Origin: Microglena sp. YARC
Lineage: Eukaryota > Chlorophyta > Chlorophyceae > Chlamydomonadales > Chlamydomonadaceae
Reading direction: 5' to 3'
NCBI GenBank assembly: GCA_022414725.1
Contig: CM039467.1
Span: 13,675,037-13,739,036, forward strand
DNA: 64,000 nucleotides
The translations under genes were made by a program, and so were the position numbers. Of the stretch, positions 23,903 to 33,927 are shown in pieces. The notes beneath the pieces were generated by a model. That model made no database searches. It was not told the origin of the DNA and saw only the letters and a list, made by a program, of their open reading frames with translations. The stretch's first letter is position 1; the number at the start of each line of letters is the position of its first letter.

Positions 23903-25473
23903 CCTTCAAAGCTGCCATGCTTCCCACCAACCCTGACAGGGATCAATGGCTCCTTGCTATGAAGGATGAGATGGCGTCCCTACATGCCCATGGCACTTGG
24001 GCGCTCACTCCACTGCCTCCTAAACAGAGGGTCCTGTCTGGCAGGTGGTTATTTGTGAAGAAGGTTGGGGTTGATGGTTCTATTCGCTTCAAGGCACGTT
24101 TTGTGGTTCGTGGTTTTCTGCAGCGTCCTGGGTTGGATTTTCATGATGTATATGCCCCCGTTTCTTCTAAAGGAGGTCTGAGGGTGCTCCTGGCTGCCAT
24201 CACTCATAGGAAGATGTTTGTTCGGCTGCTGGACATCAAGACTGCATTTCTGAATGCTCCCCTTGAACCTGGTCTGGACCTGTACTGCCACCAGCCTGAG
24301 GGCTTTAAGGTACTTGGTCCTAACGGTGTTCCCCTTGTGTGCAAGCTGATCAATTCCCTTTATGGTTTGAAACAGGCGCCCAGGGCTTGGAGTATGGATG
24401 TCAAGCGGGTTTTGGTTGCACATGGTTTTATTATGTGCAAGGCGGAACCTGCTCTGTATTTTAGGAGGGATACTAATGGTGGGTGGAGCTATGTCCTAAC
24501 CTATGTTGATGATTTTATCTGTGCTTTTAGTGAGCTGGATAGGTATGTTTTGCTGATCAAGGCTATGGAGAAAGCTGGCTGGGAGGTCAAAGAGATGGGT
24601 GTGCCGGTTCAGTTCCTCTCCTTGGACATGGCTTGTACACTTGACTCTGACGGCAGGTGTGTTCAGATCAACCTCTCCCAGCACTCCTACATTGTTGATC
24701 TGGTGGAGCAGTTTGGTCTGACTGCTGCTGCCAAGCCCAGGTTTGGTGCCCCCATGGACAAGTCCACCGTCACTGACCCACCTGGAGAACCCCTGTCCTC
24801 TAATAGCCAGTACCTCTCTCTTGTTGGTGCTTTGCTAAACCTGGCTACTTGCACCAGGCCTGATATTGCCTTTGCTGTGAGCTACCTGTCCAGGTTTTCT
24901 GCTCACCCTACCGTCCCCCTGTGGGGGGCAGCCAAGCGTTTGCTTTTGTATTTGAGGTCACATTCCCACCTGGGACTCACTTACACACACAGCCCTGATT
25001 TCTCTTTTACTGTCTTTAGTGACTCATCCTTTGCTGATGATGGGTCTGACAGGAGATCTCAGACTGGCTTTGCTGTCCTGGCTGGAGGGTGCATAGTGAA
25101 CTGGATGAGCAAGAGGCAGCCTACAGTTGCCATTAGCTCTTGTGAGGCTGAGTATCAGGCCCTGTCTCAGGCTGCCAGGGAGGTGCAATGGTTGAAGAAG
25201 TTGAGGGTGGATCTGAGTCTGCCTTGTGATTTACTTACCATTCAGGGTGACAACATAGGGTCTCTGAGATGGGCCAATGACTGGCAGCTCCTCCCTCGCA
25301 GCAAGCACATTGATGTTATTCATCACTACATCAAGGAGCTGGTGGAGGACGGTTCACTAGATGTTGCCTATGTTAACACCAAGGACAACTGTGCTGACCC
25401 CTTCACCAAGCCCCTTGATCCTGCTGTGTTCTGGAGGTTTATGCGGATGCTTGGGATGACCGCTTCTTCTTAG
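23764..25473 (+). CDS. pol: copia Pol part 2: reverse transcriptase and RNase H, copy A
   Basis: Frame -1 relative to part 1, open from 23,764 with no ATG start (the listed 536-codon stretch begins at a TTG, 23,863). Motifs in order: LLDIKTAFLNAPL (catalytic Asp), SLYGLKQAPRAW, YVDD at residues 214-217 from that TTG. RNase H then follows with FSDSSFADD, SSCEAEYQALSQAAREVQWL and GDN, then the copia-typical RSKHIDVIHHYIKE and NCADPFTKPL near the end. The frame is intact in this copy. Confidence 0.93.
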   Translation, partial: GPVQPGSSSALGAILPVTADTADIPAAHVQVHCLYVGAYISTSTELTFKAAMLPTNPDRDQWLLAMKDEMASLHAHGTWALTPLPPKQRVLSGRWLFVKKVGVDGSIRFKARFVVRGFLQRPGLDFHDVYAPVSSKGGLRVLLAAITHRKMFVRLLDIKTAFLNAPLEPGLDLYCHQPEGFKVLGPNGVPLVCKLINSLYGLKQAPRAWSMDVKRVLVAHGFIMCKAEPALYFRRDTNGGWSYVLTYVDDFICAFSELDRYVLLIKAMEKAGWEVKEMGVPVQFLSLDMACTLDSDGRCVQINLSQHSYIVDLVEQFGLTAAAKPRFGAPMDKSTVTDPPGEPLSSNSQYLSLVGALLNLATCTRPDIAFAVSYLSRFSAHPTVPLWGAAKRLLLYLRSHSHLGLTYTHSPDFSFTVFSDSSFADDGSDRRSQTGFAVLAGGCIVNWMSKRQPTVAISSCEAEYQALSQAAREVQWLKKLRVDLSLPCDLLTIQGDNIGSLRWANDWQLLPRSKHIDVIHHYIKELVEDGSLDVAYVNTKDNCADPFTKPLDPAVFWRFMRMLGMTASS

Positions 25474-25799
25474 GGTATGTAATTTTTTTTTTTTGTTACA
25501 TCGGTTTCTTTGGTTATCATTGTATGGCATTAGGTTCCTATTCCCGGATCGGTTTTTCTATACCGTTGTTACCCATCTTTGATATTCGGTTTTCATCCTT
25601 TTCTAACTTGGCAAATTTTGGTTTTTGCCGTGTTTCATTCCTTCCTATAAACCTTTGGGTTTCCATTTGAAGTTCTCTCGAATTTTCGGAGTTCTTTGAT
25701 TTTTTTTTTTTTTCTTTTCAATCTGTTACATATAGTTCTATGTCACCAGTGCCATAGGTGGAGAAGTAGTATTGTATGTCACCTGTGTCATAGGTGGAG
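25474..25799 (+). other. copia 3' non-coding region and duplicated polypurine tract
   Basis: T-rich, with no coding. The last 61 bases contain TATGTCACC(A/T)GTG(C/T)CATAGGTGGAG twice (25,739-25,763 and 25,775-25,799). The second ends AGGTGGAG directly against the 3' LTR, as a polypurine tract should. Confidence 0.7.
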
Positions 25800-26100
25800 T
25801 GTCAGCATGAATTGCGGTGCTCTCACGCGTTTTATGACTTGGTGACTACTTATGTACTTCCTTAGAACTATCGGTCCTGACAGTACTATGTCAGCTTACT
25901 GTTGACTGCGTCATCGGTTCTTCTGACACGCGCTGTCTAACCTGTACCCTGATCAGGTTCCAGGCTACCGCCCCCTTTCCTCCGCTGGTGTCCCTTTATG
26001 GTTCTACTATCTTTTGTAATATTTATTCTCGTCTCCGCATTTATAGATTGGCGTGCTGCACACACTAAGTCCACTCTCCGGAGTGTTATCCAAGCTGATA
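25800..26100 (+). repeat. 3' LTR, copia copy A
   Basis: 301 bp, TGTCAGCATG...AAGCTGATA, followed by target duplication GGCGA. Confidence 0.95.
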
Positions 26101-26228
26101 GGCGAGAGGGACTTCCCCAACCTCTAATAATCAAGGTCAATCCAGGTTCCAGGCTGCTACTATACCTGGACAAAGCTACCATGGCGGCTGACAGCGACCG
26201 CGAACACTTAGGCGCACCCGTAGAGTAG

Positions 26229-26299
26229 TCCTTTCCCTAGGAGATCTAAACAACCAGACTTCAGCTGAAAAGTGCTGCGCCATGTGTGCCAAGACCAAG
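26229..26299 (+). pseudogene. Apple/PAN-like exon A, 3' part only (unit B)
   Basis: Identical to 14,076-14,146, but lacks the first 16 bases and the acceptor because the duplication breakpoint falls within the exon. It is followed by the same donor and repeat array (about 26,271-26,519). Confidence 0.6.
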
Positions 26300-26926
26300 G
26301 TGAGTTGACCATGTGCGCCATGTGTGCCGAGACCAAGGTGAGGTTGACCATGTGCGCCATGCCGAGATCAAGGTGGGGTTGACCACGTGCGCCATGTTTG
26401 CCGAGACCAAGGTGAGAAAGACCATGTGCGCCATGTGTGCCATGTGTGCCGAGACCAAGGCGAGTTGTCCGTGTGTGCCATGTGTGCCAAGACCAAGGTG
26501 AGGTTGACCATGTGCATGGTTAAGTGGTTAAGCAGACAAAGTGGGTCTAAGTGGTCCGAGGAGTTTTACCCAAGCCTTTTTTCCCCCCGACAGGATATCA
26601 TCATTACTTTATAACGTGATACATCCAGGGCAGTGATAGCACACATGAGCCTAGTACAGATAATACATATATTTTTCTGGTGGGGTCTGGTTCCCTAACC
26701 AGCACAAATGCATGTAACATGCGCACCACATGCATGCCGCACACTACACGCATGTATGCAACGCCGGGATGTGGCCTAACAGCATGTAGTTTGCAGCGTG
26801 TGTAAGGCTCACTGGCACACTTCTTCTGTCACCCAACACATGAACACTTCACACCATTGCCTGTTGCGCATGCACGACTCGATGTTGCACTTCCTCTGAC
26901 ACCCATCCCATGCATGCTGTATGCAG

Positions 26927-27120
26927 TTGTGCAATGTTTGGATGTGGTGCAGCAACCCTTCAGGCTGCCCAGAGGGTGAGGATGACACATACCAACAGTG
27001 CTGGCTCAAGAATATGGTGTTTGCTCCTGAGGCTGATTTGGAGGCGGAGTTCACAGCCGCCGCGACACAAAGCCCTGGATGGATATCTGGATTCAGGGCA
27101 TCGTACATAGATACTGAATA
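26927..27120 (+). CDS. Apple/PAN-like exon B, unit B (partial gene)
   Basis: Same as 14,774-14,967: acceptor ATGCAG, then LCNVWMWC...QCWLK. The 43-bp tandem repeat follows. Without a complete exon A upstream this copy is probably not part of a normal transcript. Confidence 0.45.
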
Positions 27121-27218
27121 GATGGATATCTGGGTCCAGAGCATCGTGCGTAAATACTGAATAAATGGATATCTGAGCTCAAAGCATTGTACGTAGATAC
27201 TGAATATATGTGAGGGCA

Positions 27219-27932
27219 ATGTCCAAAGATTCTGATCTGATGCTTCATGTCTTGCGTTCTTTTGACTCCAACACTGGCTGGGTTCATGACTTGCGTTGTG
27301 CTCTCCACAAGCTAGGATCCAGTAAAAACATCAACATTTTGGAGGCTGTCGATGTCGAAGGTATTATGTCTGAAGTTTTTGAGTCATGAAGGTTTAAGTA
27401 CCCAAGTGACACCAATGCAGTTAGAGACATCCCTGATGAGAGAAGGGTTGGCTTTAAACGCCTCCGATACCAAAAATGGTTCGCAGCCAACAGCAATGAT
27501 GAGAATGGCTTGATTCCCTTTACATCCGCCTTACATAAGCAGGATCAGATTCGTTCTATAGCACAGTTTAGAATGGGTTCCCATTGGCTGAACACAGAAA
27601 GAATGAGGGTGGTGGATAGAGCACACATCCCTCGCTCAATGAGACACTGTCAAATGTGTGGGTTCCAAAAACCTGAGGATGAAATGCATATGTTTGAGTG
27701 CCCTTTTTATAATGATATTCGCCTCCGCTACCAGAAGCTGTTTACAGATATTTATAGGCATGTCCATGAGGATACCAACTTAACCGTATGGAATGTGGAA
27801 TTCTGCGATTCCACATTCAGAACCTTTATGAATGGAAATGGCACTAAGTCTTTTTGGAGCAACCTAGCCGACTATCTTTCTACTTGTAGAAGAGCAAGAC
27901 AGGAAGCCCTGGACTGCTTAGTGGCACCGTAA
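27219..27932 (+). pseudogene. LINE ORF2 C-terminal relic, unit B
   Basis: Copy of the relic at 15,066. It shares the in-frame TGA (27,387) but is open from 27,510 to 27,932 (140 codons), because it has the C that unit A lacks. It includes the CxxC...HxxxxC module and the W/F-rich tail. The insertion body and ATGTA-type tail run to about 28,220. Confidence 0.75.
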
Positions 27933-28243
27933 TTTATCATCCCTTTTTTTCTTCTTCTTGTGACTTCTCATTTGTTAGCTTCTTACCTCCGCCACTATAA
28001 GTGGTTGAGATCTGGGTCCGGCTCTAAGGGGTTTAATACCTACGCCACCAAAACGGTGGTTGGGAGTTTGGTTTGTTTGTCCTCGACACACCCCTGATGT
28101 AATGGGGTTTTTTGCTTTGTGGGTGCTTTTTCTTTTTGTTTAAAGCACAGAGTCTCATACACCCTCGCGGTGTCAAGTAGACTTTAACATGTAATGTCAT
28201 GTAATGTAATGTAATGTAACGTGCATGTATGTGTATGTTTCAG

Positions 28244-28330
28244 TCCAAGGAAAGCCACCAAAGCTAGCAGGACATGCCCAGCGTGCATGCACCGGAAGCT
28301 GCTCACACCTTGGCACTGAACAGATGCCAG
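28244..28330 (+). CDS. Exon-like segment C, unit B
   Basis: Same as 16,089-16,175: acceptor TTTCAG and donor CCAG|GTACGTGC. Evidence and doubts are the same as for the unit-A copy. Confidence 0.3.
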
Positions 28331-29879
28331 GTACGTGCAACATACCAAAGTGAGCTGCATGTGTTTAACATATCGTTGGTTGAATAGTCCGTTTGCCTTA
28401 TCATTGGACATATCATAGGTTCGTGCATTGAACAGATGTCAGGTGAATGCGACAAGCAGATGAGAGATTCATTCGCTGCACATATCCATGATGATGAATG
28501 CACTGAAAAAAGCTGTGACATAAATAATGGTTGTGGTGCTTTATCGGCTTGAGGGTACGCATAGATGGTGAGTTGAGTCACACAACAGTTGAGCCACATG
28601 AGTTGAGCAACATGGGCTGGCACTCGAGTGCCCTTTGGGTGATGACTGCCATGACGCTGGGACCGGGACTGATGACTGCCGTGACACTAGGACTGGCACT
28701 GGGAGTGGGAGTGCCCTCAGGGTGATCACTGCCGTCATACTGGGACTGGGACTGATGACTACCATGACTGCCAAGACACTAGGACTGGCACTGGCACTTG
28801 AGTTCCCTTTGGGTGATGACTGCCATGATGTCCATGATGTCTATCAGCACATTGTTTGGGAGGGACATTGCTTGAGGAGCCCTTGTTTACTAAAACCATC
28901 ACAGCTTGCTACTAAGTTGAGCTGCACAAAAACCCTGCCACATGGATTGAGCCACATGGGCCGGCACTCGAGGGCCCTTTAAGTGAGGACTGCCATGATA
29001 TAAATCCGCATAGTGTTTGAGAGGGATATTGAGGAGCCCTGGTATACTGTATGTATATATGTATCTTACAGTCCAGGGGTAGGCCAAATAGGCTAAAGGG
29101 ACTTGCCCAACTGTGATAGGAAGGGCTTATATACTAATACTATCATATGTTATACTAATGCTATGGCATACTAATAATATCATATCACAGCATACTATGT
29201 TGATATGAGTTTGCTTGTCAGTTTTTTCTGTTGGACTTCCTCTTATGCATGTTCATCAATGACTGGATCAACCCACTTAATTCAACTAACCCACTTGCTC
29301 GAAGAATGTGCATGTTGCAGGCCCAATATGGTGCCCCTACTGCAGGAAAGTTCCTCCAAACTTGACTATATATTTGTCTCAAAGTCTTCCAACCATCCTC
29401 ACAATCACAGGGTGTAAGCTACAAAGCAATGCGGCAATAAAAAAAGCAAGAAACAACAAAGTGAAAGTTCATTTTTGGGAATATTACCCCCAGATCAGGC
29501 CATGTGGGAAAGCTGCTGCAATTATGATTATGCTGGAAGATACTCTACCGAGTATGCTCCAGCAGATTCAAACACTCCATTAGCTTTACTTGACCATTGC
29601 GCACATGTATCTGTGTGGTGTATTCATCTCGCACTTGTGCAACAACCCCAAGTGGCATCCAAAGCTACCAGAGGTACATGTATGTTGTTACAGTTCTGAA
29701 CTTATGACTACCGGTAGTCCAGGTGAGGGGGTAGACAACAAAGTAATGATAACGCCTGGCAGGGCATGGTATTAAAGGAGCCCTGTCTTACCAGGGGGTA
29801 GACAAATAGGCTTAAGGGACTTGCCCGACCATGATATCATGAGGGGCTAAAAAGACAAGTTCTAAGCGCGTGCGACACG

Positions 29880-30758
29880 GGACAAGTTCTAAGAGCGTGT
29901 CGCAAGCAACACGGAAAATCGCTTTAGCAGTCACCGGCAGGGAGTTTCGGAAGTAGAGGAGAAAGTAGCTACTCGTAGCCGAATACAGCTACAAACATTG
30001 AACAACTTTTGCAAAGGATCTTGACCGCTGCGTTGCTGATAACTCTAGTTATGCGCACTCCAACTATGAGCAAAAATTGTGGGTGCGGAGGTGGTCGGAA
30101 TCGTTCAAACGCCTGGACATCTGTCGGACAGACTCACAGGCGGACAGACAGTGGACAGACGGCGGAGAGAGACAGCGGAGAGAGACACGGGGGGAACTTG
30201 GGGCTTCAGCCCCGGGACCCCTGGGGGGTCCAGAGGGGGCTAAAGCGAAAAACAAACAAGGTAGGATTGCCCCTCCAGCGAAACGAACGCTGGAGACTAG
30301 CGATAGCTGCGGCCAACCGACAAGTTCTAAGATCGTGTCGCAAGCGACACGGAAAATCGCTTTAGCAGTCACCGACAGGGAGTTTCGGAAGTAGTGGAGT
30401 AAGTAGCTACTCGTAGCCGAATAGAGCTACAGACATTAAACAACTTTTGCGAAGGATTTTGGCCGCTGCAATGCTGATAACTCTAGTCATGCGCACTCCA
30501 ACAATGAGCAAAAATTGTGGGTGCGGAGGTGGTCGGAATCGTTCAAACGCCTGGACAGCTGTCGGACAGACGGACAGACGGATAGAGAGATGGATAGAGA
30601 GACGGACAGACGGCGGAGAGAGACACGGGCGGACACGGGGGGAACTTGGGGCTTCAGCCCCGGGACCCCTGGGGGGTCCAGAGGGGGCTGAAGTTAAAAC
30701 AAATGTAGCAGGATTGGGCCCAGATATCCATTTTAAAGGGGGTCCCAACCCCAACCCC
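29880..30758 (+). repeat. 440-bp tandem repeat, 2 copies (unit B)
   Basis: Counterpart of 17,722-18,600 with the same GGGGCTTCAGCCCC palindrome. The following 30,759-31,403 is non-coding, as in unit A. Confidence 0.85.
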
Positions 30759-31408
30759 TGCCCCCAACCCGACATCAATACCTACGAGATATTGTCAAAA
30801 AATTCAAAAACAAATGCGTTGGGCTTGACTTGTTACGATAGATTGATTGGTGGACAGTTTCGAAACAAAACACCAGCAGCAGCTGCAGTCGCATATTTGG
30901 TTTCCTGAATTCCGAGCAGAAAGAGAAGAAGTCACCTGATTCACCACGGAGTCAGCAGCTGCAGTCGCAAATTCATCTGAGAACTTCCCTGACGTTACTG
31001 CCATCTTTTTGCTGCTACAACGATGAGCTACTTCCCAGCCTTCTGCGTATGCTTGATTTATTCACTCTCGACCTTGAGTAAGCAATAGCACGGTATCCGA
31101 AACGGCCATTAACTCATTATGCAACCCGATTATGCTCTAGGTAGCAGTATCCGATCTGTGCTTTTGTAGGCGGCTCGCTCACTGAAAATACTGCCAATAC
31201 TACTGGTAGACACTCAACTACTTCAACATTTATATGCTGCTATGATCTGGGTTACTATTTACTATTTGCGATCAATACAAAACCCGTCGCATAAATGGTT
31301 TCACAACCGGCGTACACACATTGTCATTATGAGCAAGATAGTGATAGTGAGATTTTACTAACTATCCTGTGTTTGTACGCTACATTCCAGGGGTAGCAAA
31401 CTAGGCGA

Positions 31409-31710
31409 TGTCAGCATGAATTGCGGTGCTCTCACGCGTTTTATGACTTGGTGACTACTTATGTACTTCCTTAGAACTATCGGTCCTGACAGTACTATGT
31501 CAGCTTACTGTTGACTGCGTCATCGGTTCTTCTGACACGCGCTGTCTAACCTGTACCCTGATCAGGTTCCAGGCTACCGCCCCCCTTTCCTCCGCTGGTG
31601 TCCCTTTATGGTTCCACTATCTTTTGTAATATTTATTCTCGTCTCCGCATTTATAGATTGGCGTGCTGCACACACTAAGTCCACTCTCCGGAGTGTTATC
31701 CAAGCTGATA
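31409..31710 (+). repeat. 5' LTR, copia copy B
   Basis: 302 bp, same termini as in copy A. Confidence 0.95.
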
Positions 31711-31822
31711 GGTTATACGGTCCCTCATTTACTACCACTGCTTTGCGATGCAACTTCCGCGAGGGCCTCCCGCTAATTTTGAGAAACTCCACGACAAGAA
31801 TGGAGAATCTTGGACGCGCGGG

Positions 31823-33927
31823 ATGCGCAGTGTCATTATCAGCAATGGCTGCGACCGTGTCCTTCCTAAGGAGGACCCGGGTCCTCTTGATGATTGGCTA
31901 GACGTCTGTGCACCAGCTGCCTCTGCTAGCGGTCATGAGAGTCCTTCCGCCATCGTGGAAGTAACCCCCCCAATCAATCCTCCACCTTTACGGCTCCTTC
32001 TGCTACTGTCCGACGTCTCTCTCCTGAGATTGAGGACGTTCTGATGCGACTCTGCTGTGCTTCCACTCAGATTATCCAGTACGCAAGGGCGCCTCCTCCT
32101 CCTGATGCCCGTTTTGACTACGACTATCAAGAACTTGCTCGTCATCGCCGTGCAGATGGCTATGCTGATGACTCTGATGATGGTGATGAAGATCTGCAGA
32201 GTGCTATGAGTGGTGACTTCGGTGGAGTCACTCCTTCCACTGCTACTCGAGTGTTCAATTCTACGGTCTCTCCTGTGTATGAGCCTCTGTCGGCACCTGC
32301 TCTTGCGCCTTCCCCGGAGTTTAAGCCTGATCCAGTCTCTGCGCCTCTGCTTGCGCCCCTTCCACCTGTCCACCCGGAGGTGGCCAGGCCGTCTTTGATG
32401 CAGAAGTCTGCGTCTTTCACCTTGCCTCCGGACCGAGGTCTGTCTGGCTACAATACTCGTGCTCGAGAGGCTTCTGCTGCTGCTGCTGGCCGCGCATCCT
32501 TTGCTGGCCCTTCGCAGGAGCCCCCTCCACCCCCGCCTCCGCCTGTGGAGCAGCCCCCTGCTCCTGGCCCTCCGCCATATGTGCCTCCTTCGCTGTCATG
32601 CGACTCCTGGGAGCATCTGCTCGATGGCGGACATCCTCTGCGTCTATCCCTGCAGGACTGCCGTCTTATTCGCCAAGCTCAACATGCTGGGGAATCCTTG
32701 GACCGCACTCTGTACGGTAGGCTGGATATGACTGCCACTCAGGCTATGGTTGATAGCAAGGGTCGCCCTAGGCCTAGGCGTGTGATGGCTTATTCTGAGC
32801 TAGGTCTAGAGTGTCGGGCTTTTCTGGGACCTGTTATGCCAGGGATTAACTACCCTCCTGCTAATGGTGTGACCTCTGGAGGGGTTGGGCGTAGGAACAG
32901 TGACCTGCGAGGTTACCAGTTTGTTAAGGTGCCACTCCCTTTCTGTCCTGTTCGTCCTGATTTCGAGCTCATTGTGCGTGTTGCGCGTTCCCTAGATCTC
33001 ATCAGGAACTTAGATGACCAGCGCGCTTATGACGCTGGTCTTGCTGCTGAGTATTTTCTGGCGATTCGTGAGTCTTTAGCTCCTCGGTGTGCTCCTCCTG
33101 CTGCTGGAACTTCGGCCTCTCATGGTGAGTCTAGTGTCGATCCTGCACTGTTGGGTTTCAGTGCGCTTACCCTACCCCGCCAAGAGTTCATGATCTTATC
33201 CATGATGCTTGCCAACATGACGGATGCCCTAGTCAAGGTGTATAGGGACTTTGCTTCACCTCGGGATATCTTTTTGCATATCCGGAGGCAGCAGTCCGAT
33301 GCCCTTGCCTCGCGTGTCCCTCTCTTGCTGAAGGAGTATCATGCTTCGGTCATGGGCACTCATGAGCACGTTGACGCTTTCTTTTGTCGGGTTCGCGGTA
33401 TGTGCACTGACCTGCGCAGTGCTGGGTTTCCGCAGACTCAGCGTCACGCCATGGGCATTATAGTTCAAGGTGCGAGTCTGCCCCGGTTCGAAACGCTGCG
33501 GATTAAGTATGGTATCCTGATATACAACCAGCAACCTGTTGAGTACTGTTCCTGTCTAGAGGAATATAGGCAGCTAGATATTCTTAACATAGCGCTCCCT
33601 CAGTCGGATTCCAGGCATCCTGGTTGGTCCCGGACCGCTCCTCAGTTTCCTGCTAATGCTGCATTTCAGCGGCGGCAGAAGACTGGTGGTGGTTCTGGGT
33701 CGAACAAGAGGCGCCTGGAATGCACCTGGGGACCATGCCCCCACAAGGATGGTCACTCGGAGGACCGTTGCTGGACGAAGTTCCCTGCCCTGCGAAGGGT
33801 CCCTGGTCGTGCAGAACCAACGCTTCCTTCACCGTTGCCTGCTAACCTGGCCCTTCCAGGTCACCTTACTCCAAAGCAATTGTCTTCCTTGCAGGCTCAA
33901 ATTGATGGGTTTGCTATGCAGAAGTAG
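31823..33927 (+). pseudogene. gag: copia Gag, copy B (one break after the proposed start)
   Basis: Proposed ATG at 31,823. One C fewer near 31,970 shifts the frame, after which it is open to TAG 33,925-33,927 (627 codons from 32,044). It contains the acidic region, the Pro-rich linker, the capsid-like helical part and the CX4CX5HX4C knuckle. The copy-A breaks at 20,333 and 21,369 are absent here. It is followed in the same frame by Pol. Confidence 0.87.

Larger units (their letters stand above)
19246..26105 (+). mobile_element. Ty1/copia LTR retrotransposon, copy A (complete, with TSD)
   Basis: A 6.85-kb element (19,251-26,100) flanked by the 5-bp target duplication GGCGA at 19,246-19,250 and 26,101-26,105. 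LTRs of 302 and 301 bp differ by one C in a C-run and one C/T change, so the insertion is young. Domain order gag, protease, integrase, reverse transcriptase, RNase H defines copia. It inserted into a DR1 repeat copy. The primer-binding site after the 5' LTR (GGTTATACGG) is not a canonical TGG form. Gag has two 1-nt frame breaks in this copy; the rest of pol is open apart from one frame change also present in copy B. Confidence 0.96.
14075..26228 (+). repeat. 12.15-kb tandem duplication, unit A
   Basis: Sequence from TCCTTTCCCTAGGAG (14,076) to GGCGCACCCGTAGA (ends 26,224) recurs immediately downstream with an offset of 12,153-12,161 bp. It holds partial apple/PAN-like exons, a LINE tail, a 2 x 440-bp repeat and a whole copia element. 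I count roughly 17 differences from unit B. About three are substitutions (for example near 17,343 and 17,828); the rest are 1-nt indels, mostly in short homopolymers. Bases 26,225-26,228 (GTAG) look like junction filler. Confidence 0.95.
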
